Assembly (NCBI RefSeq): GCF_014284155.1
Contig: NZ_JACOFZ010000011.1
Coordinates: 19,490 to 83,489, forward strand
Length of the DNA stretch: 64,000 nucleotides
Direction: 5' to 3'
DNA from: Affinundibacterium nitidum
Lineage (GTDB): Bacteria > Pseudomonadota > Gammaproteobacteria > Burkholderiales > Burkholderiaceae_D
A program made the position numbers and the translations under genes. Under the pieces are notes generated by a model. That model saw nothing but the letters and a program-made list of their open reading frames with translations. It was not told the DNA's origin and searched no databases. Positions 38,817-47,660 of the stretch are shown here, piece by piece. Numbering within the stretch: position 1 is the stretch's first letter; the number at the start of each line of letters is the position of its first letter.

Positions 38817-39073
38817 GGCTAACTTCTTTTCGTATGATGCGGTATTGCGGCTAGTTAAAAATTTGAGCGATGTCGCTAAAAATCATACTCAAACGCTCGA
38901 GTATCTATAGTGTAGTTGTATCTCCAGATAGGGTGGCAAGATTTGCGACAGACTGGATAAATGAGGGTGTAGAGCGTCAAATCCAGAGTGAAAGCGGCGT
39001 TGAAAATGCAGCAATCATCAAGGTGGTTGTGTCTTGTTTTATGAGGAAAGCCCGCTCAAGGATTAACACATGC

Positions 39074-41332
39074 TTAATTCAATCTCCAATGATCTGGTCC
39101 TTGGGCAAGCCAAGCGCGCAGATCAAGCTGTGTTTTGGGGCGAGCATAAAGATAGCCCTGGGCCAAGTGACAGCCAAAACCCATTAAAGTGTCAGCTTGA
39201 AGCTTGGTCTCTACGCCTTCGGCGATTACTTTGATGTTTAAGCTCTGACTTAATTGCACAATCATTTTTGCGATGCTGCCTTCACCGCTCTTGTCATTAA
39301 TTTCATTCACAAATGCGCGATCAATTTTGAGTTTGTCGACGTTGAGCTTTTGAAGATGACTCAAAGATGAAAAACCAGTGCCGAAATCATCGATCGAAAT
39401 TTGCACACCAAGTTGTTTGATGTGATGTAGCGTTTTGATGAGCATTTCTGGGTCGTTCATCGCCATCGATTCAGTGATTTCTAATTCAAGGCAGTTTGCC
39501 GGCGCGCGAGTGTCAGTCAGCGCACGCTCTAGACTTTGTAGAAATAACGGATGCGAAAACTGCGCTTGAGACACATTGACAGCCATCTTAAAGTCAGTAA
39601 AACCTAGGTTGTGAAGGTGAATTAGCTCGAAACATGCGCTCCGTAGGACCCATTCGCCAATATCGACGATCAAACCTGAGTATTCAGCAATTGGAATGAA
39701 TTGATCTGGAGGTACGAATTGACCCTCCTCATTTTTCCAACGTAATAGGGCTTCCGCGCCAACTGGGGACTGCGTTCGCATATCGATTTGCGGCTGATAT
39801 ACAACGAAGAGGCGTTCGTTTTCGAATGCCGCACGCAATGCATGCATCATACGAACTCGTTCACGAATTTCGACGCCCATGTCGACTGTAAAGTAGCTGT
39901 GTGAAGAGCGTTGGTGTGCCTTCGCACGTTTAAGAGCGATGTTGGTATCTTTCAATGCATCCGATCCACCACCTTCGTATCCACCTAAGCGAATGAGGCC
40001 GATCGTTGACGAAAGTTGAACCTCTTGTTTGTCCACTTCAAATGCTTGTTGAAAAATATTAAAAATTCTCGAAGGGGTAACCTGATCTTCGTCGCCGAGT
40101 AGGGCAAATGTGTCACCACCTACTCGAGCCAAATGGCAACTGGTGCCAAAATGGTCAAGAAGGCGCTTCGCTACGGAACACAATAGCAAGTCTCCAAATT
40201 GATGACCGAGCGCGTCATTGGTTTCCGCAAAATGATCGATATCGATCAAGGACAATACACTACGGTCTTTCATTCTTGACTGCAGAGTTTCGTTCAAGGT
40301 TTGAAGGAGTTTGAGACGATTTGCAAGACCAGTGAGCGGATCGAAATAGGCATATTGGTGAAGACGGCTTGTCAGCATCACATTGTTTAAGCCGACCGAG
40401 ATATTGCTGCAAAATACTTCGAGCAAGCGTTGATCAAGATCGCTCACATCTGTATTTGTTTGTAAAAAGACCGTTAGATTCTTTTGTGACCCGCTCTCGA
40501 AGTGAAGAACGATAAAACTATCCTTATAAATATTTCTCTTTTCAGATAGAGAACGCTCGATAAGTGTTTTGATTTCTGATTCGTCAATTTTGTTGGCAGC
40601 ACGCTCACTCAAGTGGCTAAATTGTGCGCTTGTCGCAATAATATAAAGATCATCTAGTTTTAAAGATGGATGTTGATCATCTATCTGGTTGCACACAAAA
40701 CCTTCGATTTTGCGACCCAGTAACACTGCGACTTGCTGTAAAACTCCAGAGGAGAAATTTTGCAAACCTTTTTGTGACATGAGTTCTGCGCTGGCGTTAA
40801 CGATAAACTCAAGGCCGCGTTGGTTCGCTGATATCGAACAAATTTGTTCGTAAGATCGGATGGCTGAGGTTACCGTCGTGTAAAGCTTCGTGCGTGTTAG
40901 CTCTGATTTTGTCTTGTAATCATTAATGTCGTAATCGCGAATCGCGTCGATTTCAGGCGCATACCCTGGCTGCCCAGTTCGAAGAATGATACGAACATCA
41001 ATAAGGCCTAAATTTTTGCGGACATAGTTGACGAGATTGAGGCCCGCGTCTTCCTGCTCCATCACTACGTCAAGCAGAATCACAGCGATATCAGGCTCAC
41101 GAGCAAGTATTTCTCTAGCTTCGTTCGCCGAGTAAGCATGAAGAAAGGTAAGTGTGCGATTTTGAATTTCTAGACTGCCCAAAGCGAACATCGTCGCTGA
41201 ATGCACGTCAGGATCATCATCGATGATCATAATTCGCCAACTTGCCTTAGGAATGGGGGCGCCGTGTACACTGACACTTTGTTCATCCATGAAGATCAAT
41301 GCATCGTCGTTCGCTTGATTCAAGTCACTCAT
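39074..41332 (-). CDS. Response regulator with DUF3369, degenerate GGDEF and EAL domains
   Basis: A cyclic-di-GMP protein of 752 residues. Domains in order: receiver (phospho-acceptor D88, VILLDVVMEQEDAG); a DUF3369/GAF-like region to about 350; a GGDEF domain (FDPLTGLANRLKLL) whose signature reads VGGDTF, so the essential Glu is replaced by Thr; and a complete EAL domain (GAEALLRW, LEITES, DDFGTGFSSL, KIDRAFV, AEGVET). It is therefore likely to be a phosphodiesterase with a GTP-sensing or inactive GGDEF domain. The ATG at 41332 is preferred over an upstream TTG. It stands alone, divergent from aroC; its kinase is not evident. Confidence 0.92.
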   Translation of the reverse strand: MSDLNQANDDALIFMDEQSVSVHGAPIPKASWRIMIIDDDPDVHSATMFALGSLEIQNRTLTFLHAYSANEAREILAREPDIAVILLDVVMEQEDAGLNLVNYVRKNLGLIDVRIILRTGQPGYAPEIDAIRDYDINDYKTKSELTRTKLYTTVTSAIRSYEQICSISANQRGLEFIVNASAELMSQKGLQNFSSGVLQQVAVLLGRKIEGFVCNQIDDQHPSLKLDDLYIIATSAQFSHLSERAANKIDESEIKTLIERSLSEKRNIYKDSFIVLHFESGSQKNLTVFLQTNTDVSDLDQRLLEVFCSNISVGLNNVMLTSRLHQYAYFDPLTGLANRLKLLQTLNETLQSRMKDRSVLSLIDIDHFAETNDALGHQFGDLLLCSVAKRLLDHFGTSCHLARVGGDTFALLGDEDQVTPSRIFNIFQQAFEVDKQEVQLSSTIGLIRLGGYEGGGSDALKDTNIALKRAKAHQRSSHSYFTVDMGVEIRERVRMMHALRAAFENERLFVVYQPQIDMRTQSPVGAEALLRWKNEEGQFVPPDQFIPIAEYSGLIVDIGEWVLRSACFELIHLHNLGFTDFKMAVNVSQAQFSHPLFLQSLERALTDTRAPANCLELEITESMAMNDPEMLIKTLHHIKQLGVQISIDDFGTGFSSLSHLQKLNVDKLKIDRAFVNEINDKSGEGSIAKMIVQLSQSLNIKVIAEGVETKLQADTLMGFGCHLAQGYLYARPKTQLDLRAWLAQGPDHWRLN

Positions 41333-41455
41333 TCGCTGAGGTGCTCCGGGTCTATTTGAGGTTCCCAACTTTATCGATATGCTGAGAAGCCCAGTTTCTG
41401 GCGTGTTACCAGTATAAAACAAGAATGCAAATCAATACTGTTGGATTGGTACAAA

Positions 41456-41471
41456 TATCGAAAATTCGATA
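41456..41471. repeat. Short palindrome in the divergent EAL / aroC region
   Basis: TATCGAA (41456-41462) and TTCGATA (41465-41471) with a two-base centre, about 125 bases from the EAL gene start; a possible operator. Confidence 0.35.
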
Positions 41472-41570
41472 ATTATATTTTTCTGATAATTTTCCCAATT
41501 ACTTTTTAGGCCGATGTCCGCGAAGACTGTTAGAATCATGTGAAATTCTTTCTAACTTCGATCTGCGATT

Positions 41571-42662
41571 ATGTCTGGTAATACCTTTGGAACTCTCTTT
41601 ACTGTCACAACTTTTGGCGAATCTCATGGGCCTGCAATTGGATGTGTTATCGATGGCTGTCCACCTGGAATGCATCTGAGTGAAGCTGATATTCAACCAG
41701 AACTCGATCGCCGCCGTCCTGGCACGTCACGACATGTCACGCAAAGACAAGAACCTGATCAAGTTGAAATTTTATCGGGAGTATATGAGGGAAAGACGAC
41801 TGGAACACCAATTGCGTTATTGATTCGCAATCAAGATCAACGCAGTAAGGATTACGGCAATATCGTCGATACGTTCCGTCCCGGACACGCTGATTTTACC
41901 TACTGGAATAAGTACGGTATTCGTGATCCACGAGGTGGCGGGCGCTCATCGGCTCGATTGACCGCGCCAGTAGTTGGGGCGGGGGCAATCGCAAAAAAAT
42001 GGCTTTTTGAAGCCTATGGCACGACTTTTCATGGGGGAATGACTCAACTTGGCGAAATTGCCATCCCATTTCAGTCTTGGACGCATACCAGCGAAAATCC
42101 TTTTTTTGCACCAACAGATGATGCTGAATTGATTGCTCAACTTGAGGGCTATATGGATGCGTTGCGCCGTGATGGTGATTCCATCGGGGCAAAAATAGAA
42201 GTGGTCGCAAATCAAGTTCCAATTGGCCTTGGGGAACCTATTTACGATAAATTAGATGCAGAGATAGCTTATGCGATGATGGGTATCAATGCTGTAAAAG
42301 GTGTTGAGATTGGCGCAGGCTTCGCTTCTATCGCACAGCGGGGATCGGTTCATGGAGATGAAATTACCCCCGATGGTTTTATAGGAAATAATGCGGGCGG
42401 CATATTGGGTGGGATTTCAACGGGGCAAGAAGTTCGTGTTGCAATGGCAATTAAGCCCACTTCATCCATTCGCGTCCCACGACAATCGATCGATAAAGAT
42501 GGAAACCCAGTTCAAGTTGAAACATTTGGTCGTCATGATCCGTGTGTCGGGATTCGCGCCACACCTATTGCAGAATCTATGTTGGCATTGGTCTTAATGG
42601 ATCATGCCCTTCGCCATCGTGCGCAGTGTGCAGATGTCCATGTGAAGACGAATAGAACTTGA
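41571..42662 (+). CDS. aroC: Chorismate synthase
   Basis: Converts EPSP to chorismate, the last common step of aromatic amino-acid synthesis, with reduced FMN. Family motifs are [18 protein letters not shown] at the N-terminus, [17 protein letters not shown] in the middle and [18 protein letters not shown] near the C-terminus. At 363 residues it is complete. It has its own divergent promoter region and a weak terminator-like hairpin about 130 bases beyond its stop. Confidence 0.97.
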   Translation: MSGNTFGTLFTVTTFGESHGPAIGCVIDGCPPGMHLSEADIQPELDRRRPGTSRHVTQRQEPDQVEILSGVYEGKTTGTPIALLIRNQDQRSKDYGNIVDTFRPGHADFTYWNKYGIRDPRGGGRSSARLTAPVVGAGAIAKKWLFEAYGTTFHGGMTQLGEIAIPFQSWTHTSENPFFAPTDDAELIAQLEGYMDALRRDGDSIGAKIEVVANQVPIGLGEPIYDKLDAEIAYAMMGINAVKGVEIGAGFASIAQRGSVHGDEITPDGFIGNNAGGILGGISTGQEVRVAMAIKPTSSIRVPRQSIDKDGNPVQVETFGRHDPCVGIRATPIAESMLALVLMDHALRHRAQCADVHVKTNRT

Positions 42663-42794
42663 ATTTTATTGCATTTTTGTAAAGTGTTGCGACGAAATAT
42701 TAGTTGGAATTTTTGTCTTTTTCCTGAAAATAGCCGACTAATATTTAGTTATTTCTAATTTCCCAGATTTTTATTTTGCTTTTCCGGCTTGAAA

Positions 42795-42815
42795 AAAACC
42801 GTTTTTGGCGGTTTT
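42795..42815 (+). terminator. Weak terminator-like hairpin after aroC
   Basis: AAAACCG (42795-42801) pairs with CGGTTTT (42809-42815) around a 7-base loop; the T-run is short. Confidence 0.4.
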
Positions 42816-42829
42816 GCAGCGCACAATTG

Positions 42830-42838
42830 TGGCATAAT
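42830..42838 (+). promoter_or_regulatory. Possible extended -10 promoter for leuC operon
   Basis: TGGCATAAT, an extended -10 element, lies 50 bases before the leuC ATG. No good -35 is visible. Confidence 0.4.
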
Positions 42839-42888
42839 CGAAAGCTTAGTTTTTAGCTTAACGATTTTTTACCATCAGGCTTCTGCAT

Positions 42889-44289
42889 ATGTCTAAAACG
42901 CTTTATGACAAACTTTGGGAATCGCATCTCGTACACTCTGAAGATGATGGGACTGCCATCATCTATATCGATCGTCATCTATTACACGAAGTGACTAGTC
43001 CTCAGGCGTTTGAAGGACTCAAGTTGGCAGGGCGCCAACCATGGCGCGTTTCGGCTAATTTGGTTGTTGCGGACCATAATGTTCCGACGACAAATCGAGC
43101 TAATGGCATTGACGATCCGACTTCAAGACTGCAGGTGGAAACCCTCGATGCGAATGCAAAAACTTACGGGTTGACTTACTTTGGCATGAACGATTTGCGT
43201 CAAGGAATTGTGCATGTGATTGGGCCTGAACAAGGTGCTACCTTACCTGGGATGACTGTCGTTTGTGGTGATTCGCACACCTCTACGCATGGAGCTTTCG
43301 CTTGTTTAGCGCATGGTATCGGTACGTCGGAAGTTGAACACGTTTTGGCAACCCAAACCTTAATCGCGAAAAAATCAAAAACCATGTTGATTCAGGTCGA
43401 TGGCGTAACTCCTGTGGGTGTGACAGCAAAGGATATCGTGCTCGCGATTATTGGCAAAATTGGTACCGCTGGCGGTACTGGTTATGCGATTGAGTTTGCT
43501 GGTCAAGCTATTCGAGACTTGTCTATGGAAGGACGCATGACAGTTTGCAATATGGCGATTGAGGCGGGCGCGCGTGCCGGTATGATCGCTGTTGACCAAA
43601 CGACGATCGACTACGTGAAAGGAAGGCCATTCACTCCAGTAGGCGCTGACTGGGAAGCAGCAGTCGCGTATTGGCAGACTTTGCAAAGTGATGAGGGGGC
43701 TCAATTTGATACCGTGGTTAGCCTGGATGCTGCTTCGATTCAACCTCAAGTGACGTGGGGCACCTCACCGGAAATGGTCGTAGCCATTGATGGAGTTACA
43801 CCTGATCCGCAACATGAAACAGATCCTGTTAAACGTGACGCTATCGTTAAGGCGTTGGCCTACATGGATTTGCCTGCCAATTTACCCGTGCAACAAATTT
43901 CAATCGATAAAGTTTTTATTGGTTCTTGTACTAACTCTCGAATCGAAGATCTACGCGCAGCCGCGGCGGTGGTAAATGGTAAACAACGCGCCTCTAGCGT
44001 GAAATTGGCGATGGTTGTGCCTGGATCTGGTCTCGTGAAAGCGCAAGCTGAACAAGAAGGCTTAGATAAAATTTTTGTGGCCGCAGGTTTTGAATGGCGG
44101 GAGCCTGGTTGCTCAATGTGCTTGGCGATGAATGCGGATCGTTTAGAGCCCGGCGAACGCTGCGCCTCCACTTCGAATCGTAATTTTGAAGGGCGTCAAG
44201 GGCAAGGCGGACGTACTCATTTAGTCTCGCCAGCGATGGCAGCAGCAGCAGGCATTGCTGGGCATTTTGTTGATGTTCGATCCTTTTAA
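42889..44289 (+). CDS. leuC: 3-isopropylmalate dehydratase large subunit
   Basis: Works with LeuD to convert 2- to 3-isopropylmalate in leucine synthesis. An aconitase-type [4Fe-4S] enzyme: cluster Cys are in [12 protein letters not shown]-linked and [11 protein letters not shown] segments and in [11 protein letters not shown]. The N-terminus ([31 protein letters not shown]) is typical of the bacterial LeuC subfamily. At 466 residues it is complete. It heads the leuC-lipoprotein-leuD-leuB-asd run; leuA is not in the window. Confidence 0.97.
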   Translation: MSKTLYDKLWESHLVHSEDDGTAIIYIDRHLLHEVTSPQAFEGLKLAGRQPWRVSANLVVADHNVPTTNRANGIDDPTSRLQVETLDANAKTYGLTYFGMNDLRQGIVHVIGPEQGATLPGMTVVCGDSHTSTHGAFACLAHGIGTSEVEHVLATQTLIAKKSKTMLIQVDGVTPVGVTAKDIVLAIIGKIGTAGGTGYAIEFAGQAIRDLSMEGRMTVCNMAIEAGARAGMIAVDQTTIDYVKGRPFTPVGADWEAAVAYWQTLQSDEGAQFDTVVSLDAASIQPQVTWGTSPEMVVAIDGVTPDPQHETDPVKRDAIVKALAYMDLPANLPVQQISIDKVFIGSCTNSRIEDLRAAAAVVNGKQRASSVKLAMVVPGSGLVKAQAEQEGLDKIFVAAGFEWREPGCSMCLAMNADRLEPGERCASTSNRNFEGRQGQGGRTHLVSPAMAAAAGIAGHFVDVRSF

Positions 44290-44328
44290 TGCGAACTAAT
44301 CTGAAATGATGAATAAAAGGGAATGGAA

Positions 44329-44451
44329 ATGAAAAAAACGATATTGATGTTATGTGCTCTTCTTGCTTTAACCGCTTGCAACACTATTCAAGGTTTTGGT
44401 AAGGATGTAAAAAAAGTGGGCGAGGTCGTTGAGACGGCTGGGAAAAAATAA
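44329..44451 (+). CDS. Entericidin A/B-like small lipoprotein
   Basis: A 40-residue lipoprotein that is easy to miss. It opens [17 protein letters not shown] with lipidated Cys17, then [21 protein letters not shown], the amphipathic motif of the entericidin family. AAGGG lies seven bases before the ATG. The gene is tightly placed between leuC (39 bases) and leuD (2 bases), so it belongs to the leucine operon; the same location is common in Burkholderiales. Whether it acts as a toxin-like membrane peptide, as in the E. coli ecnAB pair, is unknown; no second copy is nearby. Confidence 0.88.
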   Translation: MKKTILMLCALLALTACNTIQGFGKDVKKVGEVVETAGKK

Positions 44452-44453
44452 TA

Positions 44454-45101
44454 ATGGAAAAGTTTACCTTATTGGATGGTTTGGTGGCACCACTCGATCG
44501 TGCAAATGTGGATACTGATGCGATCATCCCTAAGCAGTTTTTGAAGTCAATTCGACGTAGTGGTTTCGGACCAAATTTGTTCGATGAGTGGCGCTACCTC
44601 GATCATGGTGAGCCAGGGATGGATAATTCCACTCGTCCTTTGAATCCTGAATTTGTATTGAATCAAGATCGTTATGCTGGGGCATCAATTCTTTTGACGC
44701 GAAAAAACTTTGGATGTGGCTCTTCGCGTGAGCACGCACCTTGGGCCTTGCAGCAATATGGATTTCGAGCAGTGATTGCTCCGAGTTTTGCAGACATCTT
44801 TTTTAATAATTGTTTCAAGAATGGGCTATTGCCGATTCGACTTGAAGAGGATGCGGTTGAACATCTTTTTCAATTTGTTCAAGAAAATATTGGTGCACAT
44901 TTGCTGGTAAGTCTTGAGAAGCAAACCGTGTCAACCAAAGATGGTGCTTTATCGTTGCACTTTGATGTTGATCCGTTTCGCAAGTATTGCTTGCTCAACG
45001 GATTAGATGACATCGGATTGACCTTGGTGCATGCAGAAAAAATCCGCGCCTTTGAGCAGAAACATATCCAAGTACAGCCATGGTTGGCAAAAACAATATA
45101 A
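44454..45101 (+). CDS. leuD: 3-isopropylmalate dehydratase small subunit
   Basis: The swivelling small subunit that completes the LeuCD active site. It has the signature [20 protein letters not shown] at the N-terminus and [25 protein letters not shown], the substrate-binding segment. At 215 residues it is normal. It starts two bases after the entericidin-like gene. Confidence 0.97.
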   Translation: MEKFTLLDGLVAPLDRANVDTDAIIPKQFLKSIRRSGFGPNLFDEWRYLDHGEPGMDNSTRPLNPEFVLNQDRYAGASILLTRKNFGCGSSREHAPWALQQYGFRAVIAPSFADIFFNNCFKNGLLPIRLEEDAVEHLFQFVQENIGAHLLVSLEKQTVSTKDGALSLHFDVDPFRKYCLLNGLDDIGLTLVHAEKIRAFEQKHIQVQPWLAKTI

Positions 45102-45122
45102 ATTATTTAGAAGATTATTCGC

Positions 45123-46193
45123 ATGAAAATCGCAGTGTTGCCCGGTGATGGCATTGGGCCAGAAATTGTTGCTCAAGCAGTTAAAGTGCTGAAGGCACTT
45201 GGTGAATCTTTTGAAATGGAGTTCGCGCCAGTCGGCGGGGCTGGATATGAGGCAAGTGGGCATCCGCTTCCTGAGGCAACTTTGAAGTTGGCCTTAGATG
45301 CCGATGCTGTCCTTTTTGGTTCGGTCGGCGATTGGAAATATGATACTTTAGAGCGCGCTTTGCGTCCCGAACAAGCTATTTTAGGCTTGCGCAAAAATCT
45401 GAATTTATTCGCCAATTTTAGGCCTGCCATTCTCTATCCAGAATTGGCGGGCGCTTCTACTCTTAAACCTGAAGTTGTCTCTGGTCTCGATATTCTGATT
45501 ATTCGCGAGTTGACGGGAGATATCTATTTTGGTCAGCCGCGTGGAGTTCGTGAATGCCCAGATGGTCCATTTAAAGGGCAGCGGGAAGGCTTTGATACCA
45601 TGCGTTACGCCGAAGGCGAAGTTCGGCGTATTGCTCACGTTGCTTTTCAAGCAGCCCAAAAACGCGGTAAACGTTTGACAAGTGTTGACAAGGCCAATGT
45701 GCTGGAGACTTTCCAATTTTGGAAAGATATCGTGATCGATGTGCACAAGGAATATCCAGATGTGGCTTTAGATCATATGTATGTCGATAACGCCGCCATG
45801 CAGTTGGTGAGGGCGCCGAAGAAATTTGATGTGATCGTCACGGGAAATATGTTTGGTGATATTTTGTCCGATGCTGCTGCAATGTTGACCGGTTCGATTG
45901 GCATGCTTCCATCCGCGTCGTTGGATGCGAATAACAAAGGATTGTACGAACCATCTCATGGCTCTGCCCCAGATATCGCTGGTAAAGGAATCGCTAATCC
46001 ATTGGCGACGATTTTGTCTGCAGCGATGATGTTGCGTTACTCGTTGAAGATGGAAGCCCATGCTGATCGTATTGAAAATGCGGTCAAGGCTGTATTAGCA
46101 AGTGGCTTGCGTACGCCAGATATTTTTGAAGAAGGTTGCGTGAAGGTTGGTACCGAGGAAATGGGTAACGCCGTGGTAAAAGCTTTGGTGTAG
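45123..46193 (+). CDS. leuB: 3-isopropylmalate dehydrogenase
   Basis: NAD-dependent oxidative decarboxylation of 3-isopropylmalate to 2-oxoisocaproate. The sequence opens [16 protein letters not shown], has the substrate-binding [13 protein letters not shown] segment, the metal Asp residues in [13 protein letters not shown], and the NAD loop [18 protein letters not shown]. At 356 residues it is complete and follows leuD by 21 bases. Confidence 0.97.
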   Translation: MKIAVLPGDGIGPEIVAQAVKVLKALGESFEMEFAPVGGAGYEASGHPLPEATLKLALDADAVLFGSVGDWKYDTLERALRPEQAILGLRKNLNLFANFRPAILYPELAGASTLKPEVVSGLDILIIRELTGDIYFGQPRGVRECPDGPFKGQREGFDTMRYAEGEVRRIAHVAFQAAQKRGKRLTSVDKANVLETFQFWKDIVIDVHKEYPDVALDHMYVDNAAMQLVRAPKKFDVIVTGNMFGDILSDAAAMLTGSIGMLPSASLDANNKGLYEPSHGSAPDIAGKGIANPLATILSAAMMLRYSLKMEAHADRIENAVKAVLASGLRTPDIFEEGCVKVGTEEMGNAVVKALV

Positions 46194-46235
46194 TGTGTGA
46201 ATCGAGTGAGTCGAACTCGTAATTTTTAGGGAAAG

Positions 46236-47363
46236 ATGATGAAACTAGTTGGTTTGGTAGGTTGGCGTGGAATGGTGGGTTCAGTCTTGATGCAGCGTAT
46301 GCAGCAAGAAGGTGATTTTGCTCATATTGAACCTGTGTTTTTTTCGACTTCGAATACGGGTGGTGCGGCCCCCGCAATGGCGAAGAATGAAAAAACATTG
46401 AAAGACGCAAATGATATTGACGCATTAAAAAAGTGCGACATTATTATTACCTGCCAAGGCGGCGATTATACTTCTGCAGTTTTCCCAAAATTGCGGGCTT
46501 CTGGTTGGGATGGCTATTGGATTGATGCAGCATCAACATTGCGTATGGAAAACGATGCTGTCATCGTTTTGGATCCAGTCAATCTTGACGTAATTAAAAC
46601 GGCATTGTCACGTGGCGTAAAAAATTACGTCGGCGGCAACTGTACAGTTTCTTGTATGTTGATGGGGTTGGGGGGCTTGTTTGCGAATGGCTTGGTTGAG
46701 TGGATGTCATCTATGACGTATCAAGCGGCATCGGGCGGCGGTGCTCAACATATGCGTGAATTGTTAACTCAGTTCGGCGCGATCAACTCAGAAGTTAAAG
46801 CTTTGCTTGATGATCCAGCTTCTGCGATTTTGGAAATTGATCGTAAAGTGTTGGCAAAGCAGCATAATTTTGCTGCTGATGAAACGAAGCAATTTGGTGT
46901 TCCTTTAGCGGGCAATCTGATTCCTTGGATTGACAAAGATTTGCATAATGGACAATCGAAAGAGGAGTGGAAGGCTGGAGCTGAGACTAATAAGATTTTG
47001 GGGCTAGGCGAAGCGTTCGGTACGCCTGTCATACCAGTTGATGGTTTATGTGTTCGTATCGGCGCTATGCGTTGCCATTCTCAAGCCTTGACCATCAAAT
47101 TGAAGAAGGATGTTCCTCTAGATGAAATCGTTGACATGATTGCAGCGAATAATCAATGGGTCAAAGTTGTGCCGAATAATCGTGAAGATTCCATGCGTGA
47201 TTTAACGCCAGCGGCAGTTACAGGCAGTTTAACTATTCCGGTTGGTCGTTTGCGTAAGATGCAAATGGGCGGCGATTACTTGTCTGCTTTCACTGTTGGC
47301 GATCAATTACTGTGGGGCGCGGCGGAACCATTGCGTCGTATGTTGAGGATTTTGATCGATTAA
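46236..47363 (+). CDS. asd: Aspartate-semialdehyde dehydrogenase
   Basis: Reduces aspartyl phosphate to aspartate semialdehyde for lysine, threonine, methionine and diaminopimelate. The NADP-binding start is [12 protein letters not shown], the catalytic Cys is C136 ([10 protein letters not shown]) and the later active-site segment is [14 protein letters not shown]. At 375 residues it is of the gammaproteobacterial/betaproteobacterial type. Two adjacent ATGs (46236, 46239) follow AGGGAAAG; the second has the better spacing. It lies 42 bases after leuB and ends at a terminator. Confidence 0.97.
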   Translation: MMKLVGLVGWRGMVGSVLMQRMQQEGDFAHIEPVFFSTSNTGGAAPAMAKNEKTLKDANDIDALKKCDIIITCQGGDYTSAVFPKLRASGWDGYWIDAASTLRMENDAVIVLDPVNLDVIKTALSRGVKNYVGGNCTVSCMLMGLGGLFANGLVEWMSSMTYQAASGGGAQHMRELLTQFGAINSEVKALLDDPASAILEIDRKVLAKQHNFAADETKQFGVPLAGNLIPWIDKDLHNGQSKEEWKAGAETNKILGLGEAFGTPVIPVDGLCVRIGAMRCHSQALTIKLKKDVPLDEIVDMIAANNQWVKVVPNNREDSMRDLTPAAVTGSLTIPVGRLRKMQMGGDYLSAFTVGDQLLWGAAEPLRRMLRILID

Positions 47364-47405
47364 TTTTTTACTTGAAGTTTGAGTACTCCAATCGAATGAG
47401 AAAAG

Positions 47406-47433
47406 AAGGAGCGCAAAGCGTTCCTTTTTTTTT
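47406..47433 (+). terminator. Terminator after asd
   Basis: AAGGAGCGC (47406-47414) pairs with GCGTTCCTT (47418-47426) with one G-T pair and a three-base loop, followed by nine T. Confidence 0.9.
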
Positions 47434-47660
47434 AGTCTTTGTTTTAAGTTTTTGCTTAAATTGTCTAGTGGTAACAACGAATTTTGCCAGAATGAAGGAA
47501 TTCCCTTCTTAATGTATTTACCATATCTAGAATTCACGTTAAGCTTGCACCGCAAGGTGGGTAATGTTATCGTAATTCAACATATCTTCCTTTTGTGCAA
47601 ATTTATAAAAATAAGTATATAAATTTGTATTGACCAAATTTCCCTGGAAATGTTCTAAAA
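47434..47660. other. AT-rich gap before fimV
   Basis: AT-rich sequence with no recognisable gene or RNA. It should contain the fimV promoter; no clear -35/-10 pair was found. Confidence 0.4.

Noticed and set aside
38870-39187. Plus-strand frame of 105 codons
   Set aside because: Mostly antisense to the EAL domain; the intergenic part holds no start signal.
42663-42888. leucine-rich leader peptide (attenuator) before leuC
   Set aside because: No short frame rich in Leu codons was found; the only hairpin is weak.
47312-47512. Frame across the asd terminator
   Set aside because: It spans a strong terminator and the end of asd; not a credible gene.
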